Positions 45,130 to 51,537 of a stretch of DNA of 64,000 nucleotides are shown here, piece by piece. Position 1 is the stretch's first letter, and every line of letters begins with the position of its first letter. The notes beneath the pieces are model-generated. The model was not told where the DNA came from, ran no database searches, and saw only the letters and a list, made by a program, of their open reading frames with translations. The translations under genes were made by a program, and so were the position numbers. Origin of the DNA: Chromohalobacter nigrandesensis (GTDB lineage Bacteria > Pseudomonadota > Gammaproteobacteria > Pseudomonadales > Halomonadaceae); NCBI RefSeq assembly GCF_023061285.1, contig NZ_JAKGAM010000001.1:620001-684000 (forward strand), in the 5' to 3' direction.

Positions 45130-45343
45130 GCAACGCCGGCAGCCAAGCCGACGCTCAAGCCGAATGGCAACGCGGCAACGCGGCGAAGCCGAGTTCGACC
45201 TCACCCTCGCCCACAACCGCCCCGACTTCAATGCCACGCCCTGGCTGGTGACCGAGGTGGAACATTCGTTGGGCGACAGTGGGCTGGGCACACGATTGCA
45301 GTGTGAAGTGAGTGGCGCCTCAGCCGATCAAAGCACCAACTAG
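45130..45343 (+). pseudogene. Decayed second copy of the D 3' end
   Basis: The stretch matches the end of D with small deletions and a frame change. QADAQAEWQRGN corresponds to DAAQAEWRRVQRG. Then FDLTLAHNRPD, a deletion, and ATPWLVTEVEHSLGDSGLG with TRLQCEV match the D terminus, followed by a different tail and a stop at 45341. There is no start signal. It is probably the old end of D, pushed away by the cargo module. Confidence 0.88.
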
Positions 45344-45362
45344 ACGCGCTCTCGCGAAAAAA

Positions 45363-45396
45363 GTGGGACCGGTGGCCCCACGAACGTATTTTTTTT
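45363..45396. terminator. Terminator at the end of the late region
   Basis: GTGGGACC-GGT-GGCCCCAC forms a stem with one mismatch (45363-45381), followed by GAACGTA and eight T. It is the likely end of the FI-D operon and of leftward transcripts from the S24-like gene. Confidence 0.78.
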
Positions 45397-45413
45397 GCGA
45401 ATACGCGCGCTTA

Positions 45414-45776
45414 TCACATCACCGCTAACCGCCGCGCCTGGCTCACCACCACGCCCCGTAGATCCGACTGCCGTGCCCAAAGCGACTCACGCGGCCCGGC
45501 GGTCGGCATCAGCCGCAAACGCCCGCCGATGCGATGGCTGCTGAATAGCAGCGTCTCTCCCTGCCAGTCCATCACCACCAGGTCGGCATGCTGCGCGGGG
45601 CGTTGCTCATCCACCACCAACACGTCGCCCTCGATGATCGGCCCCTCGACGCCGGCATCCTCGCTCACTTCGACGAGATAGCACCCCGGCGGAAACTGCG
45701 AGATGTCGTAGCCCCGCATCGCCGGATGTGTAGCACCCCTGCGTTTGATCAATGGCCCCAGGTAGTTCACCCGCAT
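45414..45776 (-). CDS. S24/UmuD-like protein lacking the catalytic dyad, SOS-box controlled
   Basis: This 120-residue protein matches the S24 (LexA/UmuD/CI) C-terminal fold. GPIIEGDVLVVDEQRPAQHA aligns with the strand following the active serine, and ADLVVMDWQGETLLF with the segment holding the active lysine. The usual Ser-Met is replaced by Ala41-Gly42 and the lysine region reads LLFSSHR, so self-cleavage is not expected. There is no DNA-binding domain. A LexA box lies ~45 bp upstream. In coliphage 186 a LexA-controlled antirepressor (Tum) inactivates CI; this protein could act likewise by pairing with the repressor's S24 domain. That is inference. Confidence 0.75.
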   Translation of the reverse strand: MRVNYLGPLIKRRGATHPAMRGYDISQFPPGCYLVEVSEDAGVEGPIIEGDVLVVDEQRPAQHADLVVMDWQGETLLFSSHRIGGRLRLMPTAGPRESLWARQSDLRGVVVSQARRLAVM

Positions 45777-45819
45777 GATGCCCCCTGCCGTTTTCGTGTG
45801 GTTTTCGGCTAGCCTAATA

Positions 45820-45835
45820 CTGTATAAACAGACAG
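45820..45835. promoter_or_regulatory. LexA-type SOS box before the S24-like gene
   Basis: CTGTATAAACAGACAG fits CTGT-N8-ACAG and differs at one base from the methylase box at 21098-21113 (read on the minus strand). It lies in the promoter position of the leftward S24-like gene. The rest of the 45836-46030 gap shows no gene. Confidence 0.82.
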
Positions 45836-46030
45836 TTCAAGACCGGCGCAGGCAACGACCGGGCACAAAAAAGGGGCCGTATAGGCCCCCACACGTTAGC
45901 TAATCTGGCTCCCTGCCATAATACATTATATAAAACTTATTAAAATATAATCAATAAAAGGGAGAGCAAGCCGCTGCTAGTTATCTATGACGACACGGCC
46001 TTGCAGGACACTTTATCAGTCACCAACAAT

Positions 46031-46903
46031 TTAAGCCGCTTCATCTACGCACCAGTGTTTAATAGCATCAGTCAATTCATCTGTATCCTTGCCTAGATAA
46101 TGAGGCACACGAAGGCTCTTCAGGTAAAGAGAAAAATCTCTTACTTCTTCTTCAGCGACTCTCAAGTCGGCATCCTTCATATTGCCACCTGGGCGAAGAA
46201 TGAAAATTTTTCCATTACAGAAGGCTTTTTCCGTGGTGGCCACAGAAACATCTCTATGTCCAAGGTAAAGCTCGCCCTGAATCTTTTCAGGCTTCGTGAA
46301 GTCCGCTGACACAATAGTGGCAGCTTCATGCCCATCACGCTCCCTTCGAAAGGGCAAAAAAAGATTGATACCTAACTCCGTTTTAATTTTAGGATTTTCA
46401 GGTACATGTTGACGGTACTCACTACCTAGCCTGAAAGCCAAGGAATCACCAATCCTTCTGTAAGCGCGCTTCTTTGTAACAGGAGAGTGCCGGGTAGAAC
46501 GGTGACCACGTGGAGCGCCAAGAGGAACAAGGTCCTCCATCATTCGCTCGACGACCTCTTCAGCGCTTTCACCTTGGGCGAACCCACCTTCGACAATGCT
46601 CAGTTGTGGAGAGGTCCAGTTTTCAGGATTCGGTTCAGACTCGATCATCATTTCTGCCACACGACAAGCAAGCTTCGCATGAAACTCGGCTCTATCATCA
46701 AAAAGACAGCGAAGACGACCAAAGTCGTCAATCGTCCGAACATACGGAGCGCCCTGTTGTGGAAGAAAAGCAACACCTAAGTTTAGCCTCTCTCCAGCCG
46801 AAAGGTCTGGTGTCCACTGGACACGGTACCACTTCCCTTTAACCAAGCACGGAGCAACACTTTGTTTTTCCCGGAAAATATCATCAATGTTAAGCATAGT
46901 CAC
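46031..46903 (-). CDS. DUF3037-like protein paired with a HipA-type kinase (cargo)
   Basis: This 290-residue soluble protein's N-terminal part (GKWYRVQWTPDLSAGERLNL, GVAFLPQ) resembles the start of DUF3037 proteins, which are often encoded beside small HipA-family kinases. The remaining ~200 residues are not recognised. They contain a basic stretch (GHRSTRHSPVTKKRAYRRIG) and a possible ligand-binding beta region. It overlaps the kinase gene by 4 bp (ATGA), so translation is coupled. It could be a kinase substrate, inhibitor or co-effector. It is AT-richer than the structural genes. Confidence 0.65.
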   Translation of the reverse strand: MTMLNIDDIFREKQSVAPCLVKGKWYRVQWTPDLSAGERLNLGVAFLPQQGAPYVRTIDDFGRLRCLFDDRAEFHAKLACRVAEMMIESEPNPENWTSPQLSIVEGGFAQGESAEEVVERMMEDLVPLGAPRGHRSTRHSPVTKKRAYRRIGDSLAFRLGSEYRQHVPENPKIKTELGINLFLPFRRERDGHEAATIVSADFTKPEKIQGELYLGHRDVSVATTEKAFCNGKIFILRPGGNMKDADLRVAEEEVRDFSLYLKSLRVPHYLGKDTDELTDAIKHWCVDEAA

Positions 46904-47727
46904 ACCGGCATAGTCGAAAGTTTTTGGCTTAGCCGATCGGAACCATTTTCGGATCGATTTTGGAAAAATGATTCAATCGCAGCCCTACGCGAGGGATCAT
47001 TACCAAGAAAGGCTTGCCACCAAGGCCTCAGCTCATCCTTTATAGAATGATAGACGTCCGGGTGACGCTCTGCAGCTCTTACTACAAACCCTTCTTCAAT
47101 GGGGGCGCTGCCGCCTAAGGTCATAATTTCAATCAAGATGTTACGAAAACGACCTTCTGGTGCGAGAGAATCAGCAGTCCAGCATATACCAACCGGCATG
47201 TTGCTATGATCAATGATGAATATTTCACCTTTTTCATCAATCAAAAAATTTCCCAGGTTTCTGTCCTGATTTGCAGCCCAGTCGTCGAATGCCATCAATG
47301 GGGATAGACCCCGCCATCCCTTGAGAATCTCACGTGTCGCCGTAGCAGCTAATGCTGCGGGAAGACCTGCGTAAATAGAATTGGGAGACCGTCCAGGCGA
47401 CTCACTCACCGCAAATGCATAGCGATACACGCCCTCCGGACAATTTTTAATATTCATGGAATCAATCAGAGATTGATTCAATTGTACGACTGCAGCCCGT
47501 TTTGGAACAGGCAAGCCACAGGCTTTTGCAATGAGATACCCTGTCAGCTCATTCACCACGCCCAAGCTACGCGAGGATGAAAAACATTTTAGAAACCCCC
47601 GCTCCTGAGTGTTATCCTCCCACGAAATGTCACATGCATACGTTTCAGCCATTAGGCCATCAGGGGTTCTACCACGAAGACTTCTTATGGACTCTGGTTC
47701 TAAGATTTCAATGGATGAATCATTCAT
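46900..47727 (-). CDS. HipA-family protein kinase (cargo)
   Basis: This 275-residue protein is read from MNDSSIEILEPESIRSLRGR; an ATG eight codons upstream is possible. The HipA-type kinase core is seen: ATP lysine K47 (RGFLKCFS), helix-C Glu E60 (VVNELTGYLIAKACGLPVP), catalytic loop AANQDRNLGNFL (D155, N160) and metal site IFIIDHSN (D173). It is shorter than HipA (440) and lacks the N-subdomain-1 that binds HipB; no HipB is encoded next to it. The target is unknown. A phage-encoded kinase next to the repressor suggests host control or exclusion in the lysogen. Confidence 0.82.
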   Translation of the reverse strand: MNDSSIEILEPESIRSLRGRTPDGLMAETYACDISWEDNTQERGFLKCFSSSRSLGVVNELTGYLIAKACGLPVPKRAAVVQLNQSLIDSMNIKNCPEGVYRYAFAVSESPGRSPNSIYAGLPAALAATATREILKGWRGLSPLMAFDDWAANQDRNLGNFLIDEKGEIFIIDHSNMPVGICWTADSLAPEGRFRNILIEIMTLGGSAPIEEGFVVRAAERHPDVYHSIKDELRPWWQAFLGNDPSRRAAIESFFQNRSENGSDRLSQKLSTMPV

Positions 47728-47761
47728 AATATCTACCCACGTCCTCGACATAGCCACTTTC

Positions 47762-48094
47762 TTATGACTTGGGTCGAGTGAACATAACAAATAGCCCCAG
47801 GATCACGTCCCCTAGCGCCCAGAACACCAATAGCATGCCGACACCCAAGGTGCTACCAATGGCTGTGCCGGCCTGTTCTGCCTCACTGGTGGCGCCATTC
47901 ATGCTCTCACCGATGAAACCAAAGTAGGAGAACATCCATATCGCCATCAGTAGATTAAACAGGATGAACCCCCACTTAAAAAACTTCCCGATGATACTCC
48001 GCCTGGGTTTGCGTAGTTGCATGCCGCACTGGCTACATTTCAGTGCGGTATCACTCACTTGATGATCACACTCCGGGCAGGATATTAATGCCAT
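47762..48094 (-). CDS. Zinc-ribbon membrane protein
   Basis: This 110-residue protein's N-terminal zinc ribbon has two CxxC pairs (CPECDHQVSDTALKCSQCG). A basic linker (RKPRRSIIGK) and two membrane segments follow (WGFILFNLLMAIWMFSYFGF and GVGMLLVFWALGDVILGLFV). The architecture is common in small bacterial membrane proteins without assigned function. It lies in the leftward, lysogen-expressed block between the HipA-type kinase and another membrane protein. Confidence 0.8.
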   Translation of the reverse strand: MALISCPECDHQVSDTALKCSQCGMQLRKPRRSIIGKFFKWGFILFNLLMAIWMFSYFGFIGESMNGATSEAEQAGTAIGSTLGVGMLLVFWALGDVILGLFVMFTRPKS

Positions 48095-48218
48095 GCTATT
48101 GCTCCCTTGCGTATCAGGCCCTCTCGCGGAGCCTATTGTGTTATCCGGGCAAAGCCCTAGATCGTGAAATCGGCCCTAACCAGGGCGGCACTTGCCAATA
48201 CCAACACATGCACAGGGT

Positions 48219-49052
48219 TCAAATCTTTATATCCACCGCATCAGGGTTGCGAGGTTCGGCAGTATAGTAGTTACCATTATCGCTCCAGAACTGCAGATCG
48301 CCCTTTTGGGTGATGACGAAATACTCACCAAAGGTATCATCCGGCTTCTGCAAGCGAAGCCCGCCTCCTTCTGCCTGAGAAGTGACGTAGCGCGAAGTAT
48401 TGACTCCGTCACCTGGAAAAACATCATCAATGAAGACCTCGTCATTTTTCTGGTAGGCAACAGCGATGTAGTTGAACCCTCTTTCGATACGCCATGAGCC
48501 GATGGGATCTTGGTAATGTTCAGATGGATCGTAGGATTGGTATGCCTGAAGCTGACTTGGGGTGAGCCCAGAAATGTCTACGCTAAGCTCAGGGTTATAA
48601 TGCGTAGCCCCCCAGTAGGCCGACTCGGGATTCTGCGATTCAAGGCGATAGCCGATAAAGGTACGCTCCACATCTTTATCGCCCATCTTCTTGATAGACC
48701 TGCCAATGGACTCTAAATCATCTTTGCTGACCCTTTGGTGGAGAGTCACTTCAACGCTGCGCTTATACGGAGCGTTGGTTTCGTCGCTAGCAATGCTATA
48801 GAGCTGTGTGAGATCTCTATCACCTGCCGCCTTATCAGCAGCTTGAGGCCCTGTAGAAGTGGATTCAGAATCAATAAGCCCCATAGCGGCTACAACGATG
48901 CCTGCGACAAAAAGGGCGCCGATACCACACACAAAGCCAGCGAAATGGCGGGTGATAGCCCCCGACCCTTTCTGACGAAATTTATTGGCGATCCAGTACC
49001 ACGCGGCAACGAGTGCGCCCAGCATGATCAATGCGGCGATGATGTCCTTCAT
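48219..49052 (-). CDS. Two-TM membrane protein with a large soluble domain (cargo)
   Basis: This 277-residue protein has two N-terminal membrane segments (IIAALIMLGALVAAWYWIA and FAGFVCGIGALFVAGIVVAA). A Ser/Thr-rich linker leads to a ~200-residue soluble domain, probably periplasmic (NAPYKRSVEVTLHQRVSKDD, GSWRIERGFNYIAVAYQKND). The domain looks alpha/beta and resembles no family I can name. It is directly downstream of the repressor gene on the same strand, so it is probably expressed in the lysogen; surface exclusion or host modification is possible. Confidence 0.72.
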   Translation of the reverse strand: MKDIIAALIMLGALVAAWYWIANKFRQKGSGAITRHFAGFVCGIGALFVAGIVVAAMGLIDSESTSTGPQAADKAAGDRDLTQLYSIASDETNAPYKRSVEVTLHQRVSKDDLESIGRSIKKMGDKDVERTFIGYRLESQNPESAYWGATHYNPELSVDISGLTPSQLQAYQSYDPSEHYQDPIGSWRIERGFNYIAVAYQKNDEVFIDDVFPGDGVNTSRYVTSQAEGGGLRLQKPDDTFGEYFVITQKGDLQFWSDNGNYYTAEPRNPDAVDIKI

Positions 49053-49165
49053 GTTGGTTCCCTTGCGTTTACGTTTTTAAATGCCCTTTCCAGGCGAATT
49101 CTTATAAGCGGCTGCATTCCACCATTCATGCAGTTCTGTGGCGATGCAGTCATGCAGTTTTACAG

Positions 49166-49855
49166 TTACGCGATCCTGCCAATACGCACTTCACACCGCC
49201 CGAGAATCTCCACTTCGCGCATCTGCTCAGGCGGGATCATCTCAGGTTCGTAGTGCTCGTTATCGCTGATGAGATACAGCGCCCCACCAGCCAGGCGCTG
49301 CACGCGCTTGATGCGGCGTTCGCCGCTGATCAGTAGCAGGAAGATCCCCTCCTGCCGGTAATCCGTATCGGCCTGATTGACCAATACCCAATCGCCATCA
49401 TTCAAGGTGGTTTCCATCGAGTCACCGCGCACCTTGATGCCCGCCAGGTGTTCGGGGCTCAGGCCCAGGGCGGTGAGCTGCGTTTCGGGAAAGTGAAGGA
49501 CACCTTCGACGCGTTCTTCCTCGAGCGATCGTCCGGCACCTGCCGCACCTTCCACGTCGTACATCTTCACCGCTACGCCGTCATTCGACGCGCCAGAGGA
49601 CGCAGCCACCGGGGCGCCATCGCTCACGCGCTGGGCGCTGACGCCTGGCGTTGAATCGTGGCGGCCGGTCAGGACATAGCCCACGTCGATCCCTACAGCG
49701 TCCAGCGCTACCAAATAGTCCGCCTTGGGGCTTCGCTGATCGCTCTCATAGAGCATCTGGGTACGCTTTGTTACCCCCGCGAGTTCACCAAAACCAGCCT
49801 GACTAAGGCCCTTTTGGTTCCTGATCTCACGCAGGCGCTCGCCGATGCTGCTCAT
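49166..49855 (-). CDS. CI-type phage repressor (HTH plus S24 peptidase)
   Basis: This 229-residue protein has an N-terminal XRE helix-turn-helix (IGERLREIRNQKGLSQAGFG, GVTKRTQMLYESD). A linker with an Ala-Gly cleavage candidate follows (VEGAAGAGRSLEE, about 102-113). The S24 domain carries the Ser-Lys dyad, S146 in VRGDSMETTL and K183 in ERRIKRVQR. It should maintain lysogeny and be cleaved with RecA in SOS. This is of the lambda/186 type in logic and unlike the small non-cleavable P2 C repressor, so the prophage is probably UV-inducible. It diverges from the early operon across the operator region. Confidence 0.94.
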   Translation of the reverse strand: MSSIGERLREIRNQKGLSQAGFGELAGVTKRTQMLYESDQRSPKADYLVALDAVGIDVGYVLTGRHDSTPGVSAQRVSDGAPVAASSGASNDGVAVKMYDVEGAAGAGRSLEEERVEGVLHFPETQLTALGLSPEHLAGIKVRGDSMETTLNDGDWVLVNQADTDYRQEGIFLLLISGERRIKRVQRLAGGALYLISDNEHYEPEMIPPEQMREVEILGRCEVRIGRIA

Positions 49856-49877
49856 AAGTTTCCTATTCCTTCTTGAC

Positions 49878-49942
49878 AGGTAATCAAACGATCACCTAAT
49901 CTCGCTTCCACAAGGCAACACAAAGCATCCTTATAGGTGCTT
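49878..49942. promoter_or_regulatory. Repressor operator region between CI and the early operon
   Basis: Two dyads lie in the divergent gap. AGGTAATC-AAAC-GATCACCT (49878-49897) has one mismatch between its arms. A weaker AAGCATCC-TTAT-AGGTGCTT lies at 49923-49942. Both centre on a 4-bp spacer and carry an AGGT half, as expected for CI/Cro operators. TTGACA at 49874-49879 could be a -35 element for the early promoter. Confidence 0.6.
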
Positions 49943-49965
49943 ATTTGTTTACCAGGAGCGCATCC

Positions 49966-50064
49966 ATGACTCATACAGCACTCGACCCTCGCGATCACTT
50001 GCTAGCTCGCCAGATCTTGATGGAGGTCATGGCTGATCTGGCTAAACACGAAGGATTGCAGTAA
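49966..50064 (+). CDS. Very small first gene of the early operon
   Basis: This 32-codon frame starts MTHTALDPRDHLLARQILME and ends KHEGLQ. AGGAGC lies 7 bp before the ATG and it directly follows the operator region. It is too short for a Cro repressor and probably forms one helix. It may be a real small protein or only a leader; no homologue is recognised. Confidence 0.45.
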   Translation: MTHTALDPRDHLLARQILMEVMADLAKHEGLQ

Positions 50065-50135
50065 GCACCCCACGCGCTGCACTGACCACCTTGCTCATTT
50101 GAATTGCTTAGAAGTCCACAAGGGAAGCCTAACCC

Positions 50136-50357
50136 ATGAATACTCCGGACACCATTCGTAACCCCCACACCGGCTATTCGCGTAGCCCCAACGGCTGCAG
50201 CCAACAGGTGATGACCCAGATCACCCCTGATGAGCGTGAGCGTCTCAAGCGCATCGCGGAGCTCGAGATGCGCAGCGTTTCCGCCACGTTGCGGATGCTG
50301 ATGCTGCGGGGTGTCGAGCAGTACGACGCCGAGACCGAGCAAGCCGCTCGCAGTTGA
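50136..50357 (+). CDS. Arc-like ribbon-helix-helix protein
   Basis: This 73-residue protein has an N-terminal basic arm (NTPDTIRNPHTGYSRSPNGC) followed by a ribbon-helix-helix: strand QQVMTQITPDERERLKRIAE, then MRSVSATLRMLMLRGVEQY. The fold is that of small DNA-binding dimers such as Arc. Its place as an early gene suggests a Cro- or Cox-like switch function, which is inferred. P2 Cox itself is a winged helix, so this would be a non-homologous counterpart. Confidence 0.75.
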   Translation: MNTPDTIRNPHTGYSRSPNGCSQQVMTQITPDERERLKRIAELEMRSVSATLRMLMLRGVEQYDAETEQAARS

Positions 50358-50398
50358 TAACCCTTTTGTCCTGTCTTGCCGCATAAGGAAGCTCCGCC

Positions 50399-50602
50399 AT
50401 GTACCAGGACCCAAAACGTGTTCGCACCAAGGCCACCGTCTACCTGGACCAGTACGAGGCCGACGTCATCACCGCGCTGGCCAATTACCTGGGCGTGCCC
50501 AAGGCCGAGGTCATGCGCCAGATGATGATGAAAGAAGCCCGCGACGTGCTGGGCGTCGACCTCGCCGCGCTTGCCGACACTATCGCCGCCTGCGCGGGCT
50601 GA
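50399..50602 (+). CDS. Second ribbon-helix-helix protein
   Basis: This 67-residue protein has the CopG-type pattern KRVRTKATVYLDQYEADVI, TALANYLGVPKAEVMRQMM: a short beta strand then two helices. It is followed by a third small gene 38 bp on. It is probably a DNA-binding dimer of the early operon; its target is unknown. Confidence 0.75.
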   Translation: MYQDPKRVRTKATVYLDQYEADVITALANYLGVPKAEVMRQMMMKEARDVLGVDLAALADTIAACAG

Positions 50603-50639
50603 GCACAGCACCACATCCACCGTGCATCCGAGGTGCCGC

Positions 50640-50825
50640 ATGCCGGAAAAAGCCTTCGAGCTCGACCCACAGCTACAAGACGTGCTCGACGCCGTCCGTG
50701 AACAGCAAGGGCTGGAAAGCCGCGAACAAGCCGCCGAGTGGCTGTTGCGCCGACGGATTCGCCGAGGCGCGCAGGAGCTCACCGGACGTGGCCGCGCCCT
50801 TTACCCCGCAGGGAGGAACGATTGA
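50640..50825 (+). CDS. Small helical early protein
   Basis: This 61-residue protein starts MPEKAFELDPQLQDVLDAVR. Two helices, the second reading EQAAEWLLRRRIRRGAQELT, resemble the tail of ribbon-helix-helix proteins, but no clear beta strand precedes them. Its stop overlaps the ATG of the Ogr-like gene (TGATG), so the two are coupled. Confidence 0.65.
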   Translation: MPEKAFELDPQLQDVLDAVREQQGLESREQAAEWLLRRRIRRGAQELTGRGRALYPAGRND

Positions 50826-51088
50826 TGACCATCCAAAACCGACACCGCATTCCATGCCCGCACTGCGGCGAGAACCTGCGGGTTCGCAAATCGCAGGGTC
50901 TGACGCCGCTGTACCGCGAGGCGATTTTTGAATGCCGCAACGAGGACTGTGGCTGGCGTGGCAAGGCGTCGATCGAGATCACCCACACCATCGCGCCGAG
51001 CGACATCCCCAACCCCACGGTGGCATTGCCGTTCGTGCCACGTCTGCGGGAACTGATCACCAAGCAAGCCCCCATCGCCAACAACTGA
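50825..51088 (+). CDS. ogr: Ogr/Delta-type zinc-finger late activator
   Basis: This 87-residue protein has the Ogr/Delta finger with ligands in PCPHCGENLRVRKS and FECRNEDCGWRGKAS (CxxC...CxxxxC), followed by ITHTIAPSDIPNP. The family activates P2/P4 late promoters together with the host RNA polymerase alpha subunit. In P2 ogr lies after D; here it is inside the early operon, so late transcription is timed by early transcription. Its expected targets are the three GGTGT-N14-ACACC sites. Confidence 0.9.
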   Translation: MTIQNRHRIPCPHCGENLRVRKSQGLTPLYREAIFECRNEDCGWRGKASIEITHTIAPSDIPNPTVALPFVPRLRELITKQAPIANN

Positions 51089-51105
51089 TACCGGAGAACA
51101 ACACC

Positions 51106-51501
51106 ATGAACAGCACCGCCATGAACAACGTCACCACGATCGCCCCGCACCAAGACGCGCACAACCTGGCCATCGCGCAGCTCTGGCGGAACCGCTGGGC
51201 AAACCGCGTCAACGCCCTGGCCAACTGCATCGAACACTTGGTCGTCGATCACGACATGACCGAGGCCAACGCCGAGTTGGTCGCTATTCAAGCCTATGCG
51301 GAACTCGAATCCACCAATCAGCTCGCCAGCATCGATGTCGATGCCACCACCTCCAGCGTGGTGGTGCTACGCACCGAGGGCGGCCGCCCGGTTGTGTTCA
51401 CCGCCCTCGACCTGATGCGCGTGCTCGAGCAGGCCCGGAATGACGGCCGCGCCGTGGTCGTTGATCGCGACCGCCGCCGCCCCGTCGTCCTCGAGCACTG
51501 A
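51106..51501 (+). CDS. Early protein of unknown function
   Basis: This 131-residue soluble protein starts MNSTAMNNVTTIAPHQDAHN after GGAGAA. The N-terminal half is helical (LAIAQLWRNRWANRVNALAN) and the C-terminal half has two beta-like stretches (SSVVVLRTEGGRPVVF and RAVVVDRDRRRPVVL). No family is recognised. It lies between ogr and the replication gene in a compact operon. Confidence 0.7.
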   Translation: MNSTAMNNVTTIAPHQDAHNLAIAQLWRNRWANRVNALANCIEHLVVDHDMTEANAELVAIQAYAELESTNQLASIDVDATTSSVVVLRTEGGRPVVFTALDLMRVLEQARNDGRAVVVDRDRRRPVVLEH

Positions 51502-51537
51502 AACGGGTAACCACCGCCTTCACCGCGTTCTCTATTC

